Positions 11,334 through 23,001 of a stretch of 64,000 bases of DNA are shown in pieces. Under the pieces are notes generated by a model, which saw only the letters and a list, made by a program, of their open reading frames with translations, did no database searches and was not told where the DNA came from. The position numbers and the translations under genes are program-made. Source of the stretch: Botryotinia globosa (taxonomy: Eukaryota > Ascomycota > Leotiomycetes > Helotiales > Sclerotiniaceae); assembly GCA_014898425.1 (NCBI GenBank), contig RCSZ01000002.1, forward strand, positions 1,550,001-1,614,000, given 5' to 3'. Position 1 is the stretch's first letter. Each line of letters starts with the position of its first letter.

Positions 11334-13686
11334 ATGGGAGCACCGGGTTTGAATTGTGAGCTCACTGGTCTAGACCACCGTGAGAACATTGATCGATTCC
11401 TAATGGGAACTCATGAAGGGGATAGCCATGGCATTGGTAACAGCCTTTTCGTTGCATCGCTCAAGTATGAACATGCACAAACTGGTCAAGAATTCAGTCC
11501 GTAAGCCTCTTATCTCATCAACCTTTCGTGATCTAATATAGATTGTGCAGCAATTCCAATTCGTGCCAAAGGCTATCTTCACGTGGGAAGAGAGACGGAA
11601 TGGTATGTACTTTGTTCAATCAATCTGTAACCTGCTAAGAGTTTAGTGATTTTTCCATTGATAGTGTGATTGTTTCGAAGCAACACTTTCGTGTCTACAC
11701 CATCATATATGATACGGACAAGCTGGATAAGTACCCACCTTCAATCTATTGCGAAGACCTCGAATCCAGGAATGGTACCTATGTGAACAATGTATTGATC
11801 GGTATAGTCGGCAATGAAAGAATTGGACGTCTTCTTGTTGACGGTGATTTGATTGAGATCCGACCCGATTGGAAGTTTCGATTTCACCAACCAAGATCAA
11901 GAACAACATCGCATATGCCATTGCCTGATATCGAAATCAAGGTACTCATGTCATATTCTTCTCTTGGTATATCTTTCATGTTTGACTAATATATTCGTAG
12001 TATTTCAAAGATCGATACACCATTTCCAACCATGTTCTTGGCAGCGGTATTGCTGGAGAGGTTTTTCTTGCCAATAATGTTGGCAACTCGAAACAGGTAG
12101 CATGCAAAGTAATCAAAATAAGTCCCTCAAGACGTGCGCATTCCATCTCCCATGATTCTACAGGATTAAGTCAGCAATACGATACCGATTTGGCGAGGAA
12201 ATCACACCTACGAGAAGTTGAGATACTGTCTAAACTTAATCATGTAAGTTGTGAAAAGCTCACTCATTCAGTCGTCTATGTTTTCAGATGGCCGAGATTG
12301 ACAAATCATAGCCAAATATTATCCGTATTGAGAGGGCCTTCCTTTCCAACAACAGGTTGTATATGTTTACAGAGCTTGCTGCGGCAGGAGATCTATATAC
12401 ATACTTCGATTCTTGTGACAACAGGCTTGAAGATGCCCCTGCTCGCCTCATTACGCGACAAATCGCTCTGGCTCTAGAATATCTTCACTCGAAAGGAATT
12501 GCACATAGAGATGTTAAAATGGAAAATATTCTCATTACAAACACCGATATCGGCTCTCGAGTCATTCTCACAGACTTTGGCCTTGCCAATTATACAGACA
12601 AAGCAACCGGCAGGCTCTTCTCTTCAGTAGGAACAGAGGGTTACGTTGCACCGTAAGTATATCTTCAAAAATGACAGTTAACAAATATTTGTACTGATTG
12701 ATAATAGCGAAATCATTGGTTCTGACGTAAGCCGTGGCTATACGACAGCTGCAGACATGTGGTCATTTGGAATATTAACATGGAGTTTGCTCACTGGTGA
12801 AAGTTCGATTCCCCGAGGCAGATTGTCCCAGCTGGAAGAAATTCAAGCTGCCAAAAACTTTCTTTCGTCCGATGAAGAAGAGGTAGCAAACAAGTGGTCC
12901 TATCTTCATCGGAGAGCTCGATCATTTCTGCGCCGCCTTTTGGCTAGTGATGCAAGTCAACGTATGACTGCTGTTCAAGCAGTAAATCATCCATGGTACA
13001 AGAAACCTCCCGTTTCCGACGCGATAGAGCAGGCATATGAGCGAGTTACAAGGTTCTGGAAACCACGAGATGACGATGATATTCTTGAATACCTGCCTGG
13101 ATATAGCGTGCCTACAACAGAGGTTACAAGTCCAGGTCGTCGAAAGCGCTTGCCTGATACTTCTTTGTCGCCCTACTTCAACCTTGACCGTCATCTACAA
13201 TCAAGATCTCCACATATGGCGAAACGCAGACGTATACTTGACGATCTTAAAGAAACTGGAGGAGCCTTCGTGGATTCAGAATCACATCATAATGAACCTA
13301 GAGATAAACCCAAGAGAAAGAATCACATCCAAGTGAAATCGGTTACTGGGATTGATTTGTTTAGAAGCTCCACATTTTCAATCAATAGTCAAACAGGAAA
13401 CATTAACAGGCTCGACTATGAGACATCATCTTCTAATGATAATCCGAATAGATTAAGAGCGATCAAGAAAGTGATGCAAGATTCTCAGAGTCATCTTGTA
13501 TCCTCTAACAGTGCTAGTGATGCTCATTCAAACGCCTCGAATGATGTAAGAGTCAGGAAAGAGACAAATCCGGCCAATCAAGGAATCCACGATATTGCCT
13601 CACAGCGTGTATCAAAATTTTGTTCGGCTAAGGCTTTCAAGGAAGAGATTAACAGTGTCAGAAAAGAGAGATTTCTGGAAGCTTGA
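11334..13686 (+). CDS. FHA-domain Ser/Thr protein kinase (Rad53/Chk2/Mek1-like)
   Basis: Phosphothreonine-reading FHA domain followed by an apparently active kinase domain, the arrangement of Rad53/Cds1/Dun1/Mek1 checkpoint and meiotic kinases. Six exons: 11334-about 11484, 11551-11602, 11665-11941, 12001-12243, 12312-12652, 12708-13686; about 680 aa. FHA core: GYLHVGRETEC, SKQHF, SRNGTYVN. Kinase motifs: VLGSGIAGEV glycine loop, VACKV lysine, HRDVKMEN catalytic loop, DFGLA, and APE split by intron 5. The tail of about 220 residues is basic and Ser-rich, with NLS-like RRKR and AKRRR. Exon 1 is the problem. The strongest donor (GTAAGC at 11501) leaves the frame out of phase with the FHA exon, whereas a weaker GTCAAG donor at 11485 closes it. 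Which branch of the family this belongs to cannot be told from sequence alone. Confidence 0.88.
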
Positions 13687-14281
13687 TAATCGTTTGATCT
13701 TGGGTGGAGATTAGGTAGCTTAGGGGACCTGGGAGGCATTCACCCTAAATGCATGGCAGACGCAGCTCGGAACGGAAAGAAAGGATTTGCTACTATGAGC
13801 ACTCCGTATGCTTCTCTCTACACATAATAACCCGGCCATTAGCTAGAATTTTTGCCCTTGATTTATTAATGTACTGTGTATATATTGCTGGCGGCTTTGC
13901 GTTGGCGTCAGGCTGATCAATGAGCGGGTGCCAGCATCTCTAAATCGAGACACCATATTGCTATTATTCTTTCACCAAAGATTTAGAAATGAAGAATCTA
14001 CAACAATCAATTTACAATATCGTCGGCTTCGGCAAGTTTAGGCGAATGCACAGTGTATGTACCGACTGCCGATCTACCGGTGAGGTTGGCAAATAAGTAC
14101 CTGGTGTACCGAGAAACTAAGACGTCATAGATTGAAGTTATAAAAACAGTAACTTGGTACGGTGGAAGGAAACTAAATTGTTCATTATAGAAGAACAATC
14201 TTTGGCTGTACAATCATTTGGGATCCCTCTTTCACGTTCAATTGTTGCTCACTATATCAGTAATTATTACATGCTTTTACA
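13687..14281. other. Intergenic, kinase 3' end and citrate carrier promoter
   Basis: About 600 bp without a supported gene; a short minus-strand frame at 14007-14213 has no features. Confidence 0.5.
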
Positions 14282-15178
14282 ATGAGTGGCCATGGAAACG
14301 TATCGACACCACCAATCGTATCTTTACTATCTGGTGGAATTGCTGGAGGAGTAGAAGGAGCTCTTACATACCCAATGGAGTTTGCTAAAACACGAGTTCA
14401 ACTACATTCTGGACCATCTAAATTACCACGGAATCCATTTCAGATTGTTCTACAAGTATACAAACAAGAAAGTATCAGAGCTTTGTACAAGGGATGTGGC
14501 GCATTAGTATTTGGATCTATTGCAAAAGATGCCGTACGATTTACTTCGTATGACAGCATCAAAAACGTCTTTCGAGATCCGGAGACTGGTGTTCTATCTC
14601 CGGGTCGCAATATGTTAGCAGGTATGGCAGCGGGGGTTGCAGCCAGCATCTTTGCAGTCACACCTACTGAACGGATCAAAACGGCGCTGATCGATGATGC
14701 CAGGACCACGAGGCAATATAATTCCACAATGCATTGCATACGTACCATTCTCAAAGAAGATGGATTCGTAGGTTTGTATAGAGGTTTCATTGGTACAACT
14801 CTCAAACAAGCTTCTGCAACCTCTTTCAGGATGGGTTCGTACAACATTATCAAGGATTTCCAGGTCGTACGAGATATTCCACAGAATACTGTCGTGACCT
14901 TCGCGAATGGGGCAGCGGCAGGCGTAATCACAACTTTGGCAACACAACCTTTTGATACTGTCAAAACGAGGAGTCAATCTTCGAAAGTGACTACAACGAC
15001 TCAAGCTGTAATGGGTATCATCAAAGATGGTGGCGTGAAAGCCTTTTGGAGGGGAACAGTCATGAGATTATCACGGACTGTGTTTAGTGGTGGTGTTTTG
15101 TTCACAACCGCGGAAGCTATGACAAAGATTTTGAATCCTATATTTGCACCACAGCGTGCTTATGAGTCTCTCTCTTGA
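14282..15178 (+). CDS. ctp1: Mitochondrial tricarboxylate (citrate) carrier
   Basis: Inner-membrane carrier that exchanges matrix citrate for cytosolic dicarboxylates or phosphoenolpyruvate, feeding cytosolic acetyl-CoA. Single exon, 298 aa, the normal length for the SLC25 family. All three repeats carry the mitochondrial carrier signature PX[DE]XX[KR]: PMEFAK (residues 31-36), PTERIK (near 130) and PFDTVK (near 224). The second halves show EDGFVGLYRG and DGGVKAFWRG, as expected. The overall sequence, including GGIAGGVEGALTYP and the repeat-2 block PTERIKTALIDDAR, matches the Ctp1 subgroup rather than other carriers. Frames on the opposite strand inside it are shadows. Intron-free, unlike most neighbours. 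Confidence 0.95.
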   Translation: MSGHGNVSTPPIVSLLSGGIAGGVEGALTYPMEFAKTRVQLHSGPSKLPRNPFQIVLQVYKQESIRALYKGCGALVFGSIAKDAVRFTSYDSIKNVFRDPETGVLSPGRNMLAGMAAGVAASIFAVTPTERIKTALIDDARTTRQYNSTMHCIRTILKEDGFVGLYRGFIGTTLKQASATSFRMGSYNIIKDFQVVRDIPQNTVVTFANGAAAGVITTLATQPFDTVKTRSQSSKVTTTTQAVMGIIKDGGVKAFWRGTVMRLSRTVFSGGVLFTTAEAMTKILNPIFAPQRAYESLS

Positions 15179-15521
15179 TTAGTTCTCTTGTTGTTGATGT
15201 TTGTTGCTGAAGTGGATATCAACGGCACAAAACTCTGTTCAACCTCACACGAAAATACCTGTCATGATACACGGATCCCGTCATTCACTCGTGCTACCAC
15301 CATGTAGTTTGCACTCGTTATCCAAGTGCAGACATACGAGATCGTACCCCTGTTACAGCCGGAAGAATGTGATGCGTCAAGAGTAATCGATTTCAGCCGT
15401 GCCAGCGAATAAGGGTATTTTCTTCCGGGTATAAGGTTGAAGAGATATTAGGGTCCTTGGCTTCAATCTCAAGCAACGATCGATACGGAACTCATCTAAT
15501 AACGAGGCCGTGAAGCCTACT
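15179..15521. other. Intergenic
   Basis: 3' region of the citrate carrier and upstream DNA of the next small gene. Nothing else seen. Confidence 0.5.
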
Positions 15522-15889
15522 ATGCTCGACCTAGTCACTACCATATTCCTCGGCGCCTTGATTATTCTTGGAAATGAACTTTGTCAGCAAATCTACCAGC
15601 TCAATTTGAACCCATTTCGTCTCCACGGTATCGAACATTCAGAAGCAATCATTACTGGCGATTCAGATTAGCACGAATTTTGCCTCTGAATCCGATTGAC
15701 GATGTATTCTGGCACGACTCAACTGCATTTTACGTTTTAGAATTGGTCCTGGTATTGGCTGCTTTGGCTTTGCTGGCTGCTTTCAAAGACTGCATCAAGG
15801 AAATGGTGATTCTTTTCGAAAGCGACCAGGTACTTGCTCCAGTCATTACCTGCAAGGCGTTAACAAACTTCTTATAGACAGAGACATAG
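15522..15889 (+). CDS. Probable small single-pass membrane protein, 5' end unresolved
   Basis: The 3' part is convincing. A frame covering 15578-15829 encodes a strongly hydrophobic segment (FYVLELVLVLAALALLAA) followed by FKDCIKEMVILFES. It then splices through a 48-bp intron (15830-15877, donor GTACTT, branch GTTAAC, acceptor TATAG) into a four-codon last exon TET-stop. That frame has no ATG; upstream it meets a stop at 15575-15577. The nearest good start, 15522, opens a different frame (MLDLVTTIFLGALIILG...) of 49 codons with its own hydrophobic segment. The two could be joined by an intron I could not place, by frameshifting, or by a 1-base error. Function unknown. Confidence 0.4.
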
Positions 15890-18046
15890 CCGGAGACGAA
15901 AGTTTAGTTAGATATGAGGGTGTTGGGTTTGGGAAACTAGATGTTTAACGATGAGTGTTTACTGCAAGGTGTTTAGCCAAGATGGATGTCTTGATCGGAT
16001 TGCTTTGCGTTCGAATATGGACGATGGTGAGCTAGATGGGGTTGTTATGGGGTAAAGCGCATGGCTATAGAGTGTATAGGGAATAGAAATTATGCGGACA
16101 ATGCTGTATTTGAATCGCATGGAAGCTCGCATCGTCTCGTTACTCCTTTTTCATTGTGATCCTGTTGAATTTAGATATCCGGAGTTACCTAGCTAGGTAG
16201 GTAGGTGTAGATATCTCCATAGCCGAGATTCAGCAAAGGGGCAGACTATATGTGCACGGAATAGTGAATATAGGAGGGGTAACAGTGAATTTAGAAGAGG
16301 GGTAAATGTTCAAGGCTAGTGAATAAGAAAAGAGGGGTAGGCGATACAGAAAAGTGAATTGGGGAGGGGTAATTAAGCTTAGTGAATAAAGAAGAGGGGG
16401 TGAAAACTGAAGATTAGTGAATATAGAAAGCGGGGTATATAAAATAGTGAATCGAGGAGTGGTAGATCAATAACTTAGTGAATGAAGGAGGGCTACCTAT
16501 ATACATACCAAAAAGTGAACTCAAAGAAGAACATACAAGAAGAAGATACAAGAAGAAGCAGCGAATTAGAAACTAGAGATAATAGAAGAAGAATAGAATA
16601 GAATAGTGAATCAAAAATTACCAGAGGTAGCTGGGTACCTCATTTATATACCAACTTCTCTCCACCCATCTACATATAGATTTCCATCTGGTTACTGGGT
16701 CGGCCTCTGGCCCTTCTCGCACGACCTGCTTGGAAAGCTTACTTCTATATTTATACCTAGGTACCTACTTACTGTGCCACGGTCTGGATTTCGGCCCGTG
16801 GAGTCTAACTGACCGGCTGGCCTCTTGAAAACTCGGATAGGTCGGTGGGTTTATGCAGATGGATCTGATTACCTAGGTAGTTGGGGGTATTGTTTGGAAT
16901 TGTGGAATTGGAATTGTATGAACGGAGGTGAATGACTTCAATTCAATGGCCACTACATTGAGCTTTAAGCGAATGCGAAAGAGACTAGCTCTTTCAGTAG
17001 TGCCTATATAGCCCGCTCTTTAGACAGAATACAATATAGACATTTAGGACCTACGAATACGTGGGTGCTACATCTTCCGTATTCTTCTCAAACCAACAGG
17101 AATGGAGGAGGAATTTTATGTTGTGAATGGTGAAGTATACAGAATTATAGGAGCAGAGGGAAAACTATGACGAGAAGTTTCGAATGTAAAATCATCTGTA
17201 TACAATGAACCCATAATATTTCTTGTTCAATGTTGGCGTTTGCATTCACTCTACATGCCTATATTCACAGGGGTACTTATCAGGAAATTCGCTCAAATAC
17301 AAAACAGCTAAGAGACTTGGGAGAGAGGAACTACCATCCTATTCTCATCGTAATTCATAGTATATGACTTGTCAAGCTATCGAATAGTCCTATGCATATC
17401 GAACATAAAGTAGCAAAAGCAGGCTAAATTCTCTCAAAGCACAAGACCAACTGCACCAAGACCAAAGGTATTGTGAACACCGAATGTAAACTAACCCTCA
17501 AAGCTCGCCATTCATACCCAGGCGACAATCACTTAATCGTAACCTAGAATCTGAGATATACTATACAGCAAGTAGAGATTACCAAAAAGCATAGAGAGCG
17601 ACTGCCTAGAACAATCAATGAATCTAATACCGAGGTCCCTCCGGTTGCGGGTCGTTTATGTGGTCTCTGTAGTCCATGAGGCTTCCCTTGTCCTCCTCGT
17701 AAACGGTAGTTAGACCGATGGTAAAGTCCAGATCCACCGAATGCAATAAAAGTTAGATAAAAATAGCTGCAATTGTTTTTGGCCTTGAATTGAGTGGATC
17801 GCGATCGAGAGGAGGTCAGTGTTGCTGTCGTTGGTGGAGTGGAGATGTTGGTACTCTAGAAGTGTATATAATATACCGATTCTCAAGTCTTAATTTAATG
17901 CATATCACATCATCATCACCATCAATAATAACAACAACAACAACATCTTAACAGATCTCTATCATAACCACAGTTCGATACACTCGATCTCATTTCAACA
18001 CATCATATTCCATTCCATCTCAATCCACACAATCCAATCCCCAACA
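15890..18046. other. Long intergenic region with degenerate tandem repeat
   Basis: Contains the AGTGAAT-type repeat (16240-16490), several copies of the TACCTAGGTA palindrome (about 16190, 16757, 16870), and on the minus strand a 43-codon coding-like frame (17752-17624, ending PEGPRY) with no start. A TATATAAT element near 17866 precedes the next gene. No complete gene supported. Confidence 0.5.
16240..16490. repeat. Degenerate tandem repeat, AGTGAAT...GAGGGGTA unit
   Basis: At least seven diverged copies of a unit of roughly 30-45 bp. Each copy begins AGTGAAT, continues purine-rich and ends in a GGGG-containing box such as GAGGGGTA. Unit length varies, so this is an old, drifting minisatellite. 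Confidence 0.7.
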
Positions 18047-18535
18047 ATGCCCGGAAACAAGACCAGCGCCTCTCGTAGCTCTTCCACAGACAGCAACAAG
18101 TATATCTCTACTGCTTATGTGAAAGTTAAAGACCACAATAACAAGCCGGTCGCGAATCCGTCAGTCTTCAAGAGTGGGAAACTCACCCCAACAAAGGAAG
18201 GTGATAAAACAGCAAAAAAAGCAACTGGAAGTAATAACAAGCACCTCACCGTAAAAAAGTGAGCATCTCATTGACTTCCATAAAGAAACGCGGCGCAAAA
18301 CGTTAGTAGGGCATACCAAACCCACACAGAGTTTGCTCCAGCGAATATTCCCGAGATTCAGATACCGAGAAGAAATGTTTCAGCCGAGAACGAGTCAAAA
18401 GTCAAGTTTACAAAATTTGCTTATCACCCAGGTGGTGACCTAGTTCGCAGCTCAACATCTTGGGATCCTGAATTATGTAGCGAGTTTTGCGTGGAGGGTG
18501 TTTGGCGTTTTGTGCAATTAGAAATTAGAAATTAG
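18047..18535 (+). CDS. Small hydrophilic hypothetical protein, splicing uncertain
   Basis: Starts MPGNKTSASRSSS in good context. The first 60-70 residues are Ser/Thr/Lys-rich and look disordered. At the end of the open frame a GTGAGC donor (18261) and a CACAG acceptor near 18330 are obvious. However, the most protein-like downstream frame (FAPANIPEIQIP, KFAYHPGGDLV, SWDPELCSEFC, ending LEIRN at 18535) is not in phase with that donor. Using a weaker GTAATA donor after KKATG closes the frame and gives about 125 aa. The other two frames of the second exon are also open for some distance, so the true C-terminus is undecided. No family recognised. Confidence 0.45.
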
Positions 18536-19311
18536 AATGTCCCCTGGAGGTTCATAAACAGTGCTGGAAGATGTGTTAGCAAGCGGATACATACCAACGA
18601 ACATGTCCAAAGGCAAAGATAGATAGAATGCTTATAGATATCCAATTGATTCCACACACACAAACATACCGCGTTCCTTGAATTTCACTCTGCCTTCTAG
18701 TCGTGCCAATCAAGCTGAATGTTTTGCTTCATCCATATGAGATCCTAAACCCAGCTTCCAACATTCACTTCCCATCTCCCAACAATCAACAACAATCGTC
18801 TTTCCACGAGATTTTCCCGACAACAATTGTAACCATGATCCCCACCAGACCTGGCACGACATGTGCACATTGCAAGCGCCGGTTCCTAACTTGCCTGCAC
18901 GACGTGATGAAGGAATAGTGGGCGCGGCTAATAGCCGATTCGAATCCAACACTTATTAAAGTGCCACTCAAACTCATCCGCTTTTCACAATGAGACGAGC
19001 GGCTAAATCTGAAACCAGTGAAGGGTATACCTAGGTAATGAAAAGTACTATGAATTGCTAGATTATCTAGGTACTCTTGTAAATAAAAGAGAATAGGCCC
19101 TGTAGAAAAAAGTATCAATATATTCATTCATCCATACAATTCGATACTTATTACAAGTTCAATTAGACGTCGGGTCAATGTTTCAATAATAACTTAAGTC
19201 TGCATTATTTATATCCCACCCAGGCTTCTGTCCGATATGTATAACCAAACTCTCTATCGTCCGAAGTCTAAAACTCGCACTACTCGCATCTCCAACCCAT
19301 CTAATAATTAA
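18536..19311. other. Intergenic
   Basis: Starts with a short direct repeat of TTAGAAA. Includes a 27-codon mini-frame at 18836-18919 (MIPTRPGTTC..., with Cys spacing CAHC and a third Cys) in good start context, too short to call. TACCTAGGTA-type palindromes lie at about 19028 and 19067. Otherwise it is the 3' end of the TPR-protein gene. Confidence 0.45.
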
Positions 19312-22300
19312 TTAAAGAACATAACCACCACTGCTAACCACATCCCAACTTCTCAGCCCTCTACCTTCCTCCAACTCTACACACCACCAAAGTACCTCCC
19401 TCGCTTTGTCCTTCTGTCCTCCTAGTTCATATGCTCTGGCTAATGAATACCAAGCTTCTGAAAAGTTCCAACCTGAACCTAGCTTTGTTAGACCAGACAA
19501 AAGCCCATATGCACGATCCCGAGCTGCAAGTCTATCGAGTTTATCGGCTTTGTTCGTTTTTGAAGCAGCGAGGATGTCTCGGTTCGGAGGAGTAGGAAGG
19601 GGAAGGCCAAGGGGTCCGCTCGTGGGAAGAGGAAGCGTTGGTTGATGTGGTTGGGATTGCGCCAGAGTATTAAGGGTAGAGGCCGAGGGAGTACTGGCAG
19701 ATAACGTGGGAAGAACTAAAGCTGGCATGGTGGGAAGAGGCAGAAGATCTTCTGTGTATAAATCTAGTAGGATATCGGAAAGCCCAACGATTGCGGCAGC
19801 GTGGTCAGCAAAGTGAGTTAAAGCAGTCTCGAAATTTTCAAGTGCCGTATATGGGGAAGATTGATCTACAGAGAGATAGCCACGCTTGAAATTTTTTTAG
19901 CAAGATTCTATGCATTCCTCGGGCATACATACCTCCGAGAAAACGTCGCCCCATAGCTCAGACACGCTCTTTCCACCTCCCCAACCAGAATGATCAAATG
20001 ACGCGAGGCCTGTTGGGTCGTTGATAATATCCATTTCTAAGCTGTGCACTAACTTATGGGCCTCTTCGATTGCACCTTTGGAGTCTTCATACATGGTTGC
20101 TCGCCGATAAAAGCCGGCAATTAATAACCATACTTTGACTAATGTTGATATTCTCCGCCGCCTCTCGGAATCTTTCGAGAACCGCGTTGTGGGGCTGGGT
20201 GATGATGCGTATGGGGTAATTGGAAGACGACTATCTTGAACGATATGATTTGAGTCCACTGCTTTGAGAACTGGTTCCTTGTGTTCCATCTGCTGTGAGG
20301 TTGGTGGTAGTGGTTTTGAGCCTTGTTCCGAATGATCCTCTCGATTCTGTGGATCCACCTCCCTCGCAGTGCCATCGATCCTTCCTACACTCACGCTTCT
20401 GTTCGGCTCTTGAGAAGGATTTCTGACACTTGATTTTTTGTGCAGCTTTTCATGATGATCTCCAGAGCGTCTGCGGTGATGTCTTCCAGCTGTGCCATTC
20501 TCATGAGTGACTTGAATAGTTGGTGCTCTATTGATCGTGGCATGTGTGGTGTCTGGCCGTTGAGAGATTGTGCTTTGTTCCATCGAAGTTACCATATCCT
20601 TTCGCATTGACCTATTCAGAGTTCGTCCAAATATACTTCCTTTCATGGTTCTAATGGTTCCTGCGGAGCTTTTGGGGGGCACCAACGTAACATTTTGAAC
20701 TACCGTAGTGGCAGTTTCTTTGGAAGGGTCACCGAAAAGTCTTGTATATAAAGTTAAAAGCTCATCACTACAGTTAACTGCAACCTCAGAGCCCTCAAGG
20801 ACTTCTATAAGAGACAATTGTGTCATCTTTACCTCCAAAAGATTTGCTTTTTCAAAATCATCCATTTCATCTACTAAGCCTCGATTCTGTTGCGTAATGT
20901 TTTCGTTGGAATTCAGGTGCTCGCTTCTGAATGAACCTTCAAGTTCAGATTCTCCATATAGATTTTTTGAATCCCCGAATTGGTCAAAGACACCTTCACA
21001 AGATCTTACTGCTGTCATAAAATCCTGCCTTGCACTCAGCAGTAAAGCCATAAGATGCCACAGCGGTATCAGAGATCTTTCTCTTGAGAATCTGGCTGCA
21101 ATGGAAGAGCTATGACCATTTTGCAAATGAGAGCGCAGAGGAGCAAGCCCAACTTTCACAACCTCGATCGCTGTCGATAGCTCTCTGCGTTCTGCAAGGA
21201 TTGTGCCCAATGCAAAAAGGGTTTCTACATCTGCGGTGCTCTTATACTCCGGGAGGAGAGCCCGGCGGAAGCATTTTATAGCCTTCAATTGAATGGCTCC
21301 TCTCGAAGACGAATCGAAAGTTAAGCGTGCCCATTGAGAATAGCCGATTCCGATCGATCGCCAAGCAACGGCAAATGTGTTTGGTGATATAGAAGTGCTT
21401 GGAACAAGCGCGGTGCCATTATCAAGGGATTTCCCGGTCCCATGTGGCTGTTCGACGGGATGGTGTTTAGTTAACCACTCCTCGAAAAATTGGGCAAGGT
21501 CTTTAGCCTTCTCTGCCCCTTTTCTTGAGCCATACCGACATAGAGCTCTGATGCACTCGGCAGCCGTTTTCAAAATTGTTTCGTCGTCATCTAGACCGTG
21601 TTCCAACTCCCCGGTTTTCTCCACTCGAGCTTTTCCTCTTTTCACAATCTCCAAATAGGTATCGAATGCTTTAAATGCTAAATCAAATTCCGCGACCGCT
21701 ACATGAACGGTGAATAAATGTCGCAAAATTGGCGTTGAATGGAACGTTTTAGTTGCGGCATTGTACAGAATGTTCAAAACACTTCTACTAATTGCCTCCG
21801 CCCCTCCTTCGCCAAGTTCATGTTCTTGCCATGTATTCCCACATAAAACTCTCCAGTTTTGCATCACTAGTTCAACAAATGCTTCGACTTCCTCACTCGG
21901 TTCTTCCGCCTTCGGAAACTGTACTTCACCCAGAAGCAATTCCTCGTAGCGAGCTTCCACTTGTTTCAACTCCGCTCGTTGTTGTGGCTTCGATGACGAC
22001 TCAGAATATGCGGTAGTAAGATCTGTTGTGGGAAATGGCAGGTGTTGCTGGAGTATGTCCGATAATGTGATGTAGTATTCTTTCCATACCTGTCGCCTTG
22101 AGGTTTCAGCATGCAGTGCGCGACCCAGTGGTTTCGTTGGGGCCCATTCCCAAAATCTTGCCCATGCACGAAATGCTGATAATGTTTCGGTCTCGAGTGT
22201 CGGGGAAGTTTTTGTTTTGATAACATGACTTGAAAGCATGCAAGATCCTGCTAATAATTCTTCGATCCAAGTGTTCAATTCCCTTCGGCCGGCCGATGGT

Positions 22301-23001
22301 GGTGTAGATGATACGCTCGCCAATATCGGCAGAGCAGACTCAAAGGTTTCCAATGCTTCTGCCAAATGTCCAGTTCTCCGTTGCGAATCCCCTTTGATAA
22401 ACGAGGCCTTCAGTGCACACACTCTCGTCCATTCGGTCGATTCTTTGTTCGTCCCATCAAATTGAGAAAATTCCGCCTCTATGCTGTCAGGTAAACTCGA
22501 AGATGCCAGGGCATGTTCCCCAGTATGCCAATGTATCCAGCCAACACAAACTTGCGCCTGGAAGTCATCTTCAACATGTTGTTGTTCGTTTGATATAGCT
22601 TCTAAGAGTGGCGGTATATATCTGGACAGATCTGATGAGGTAGAACCAGCTGTCGATGGCCGCTTGGTAGAGGTCAATGTTTCAAGACAATGTTGTGTAA
22701 CTGCATGTTCAGTCTCTGCGGTCAACGTGAGGCCTATTGAAACGGGTTAATATCGACGATCAGTGCAAGAAGTCTAAGAATAGAAGATCCATTCTAGTAG
22801 TAGCATGTTAACATACATATCCGCGCAGGCGCATGTTTCCTAACCTTCCTAACAAGTTCTGGCACAGCATCCCAATTACCTTCGCAACGAGCCGTGTCCA
22901 GGAGCTGAATATAATGGGCCGCTTTGGTTTGTTCACGCTAAAGTATGTAAGCAAATGTATCAAGTGCTGTATCCTATCAACAAGTCTCGACTTACACTCA
23001 T
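19312..23001 (-). CDS. ypp1: TPR protein, Ypp1/TTC7-like (fungal Rhf1 type)
   Basis: Ypp1/TTC7 proteins work with Efr3 to hold phosphatidylinositol 4-kinase Stt4 at the plasma membrane and so supply PI4P; fungal members are often annotated as filamentation protein Rhf1. Four exons: 23001-22996 (Met-Ser only), 22937-22817, 22733-19933, 19884-19312. All three introns (58, 83, 48 bp) have good donors and phases close exactly; 1166 aa. The N-terminus (EQTKAAHYIQLLD, then EGNWDAVPELVRKV) is the family hallmark. Many helix-turn-helix TPR-like repeats follow. A basic, disordered insert of about 130 residues (GRHHRRRSGDHHEK region) sits before the C-terminal TPR block (VWLLIAGFYRRA...SKGAIEEAHKLV). 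The last exon carries two more TPRs (YTALENFETALTHF; YSLARAYELGGQKDKA). The two-codon first exon is easily missed. Confidence 0.85.

Noticed and set aside
18703..19127. Overlapping 71-113 codon frames on both strands
   Set aside because: They contradict one another, use non-ATG starts and show no motif; only the 27-codon mini-frame is worth a remark.
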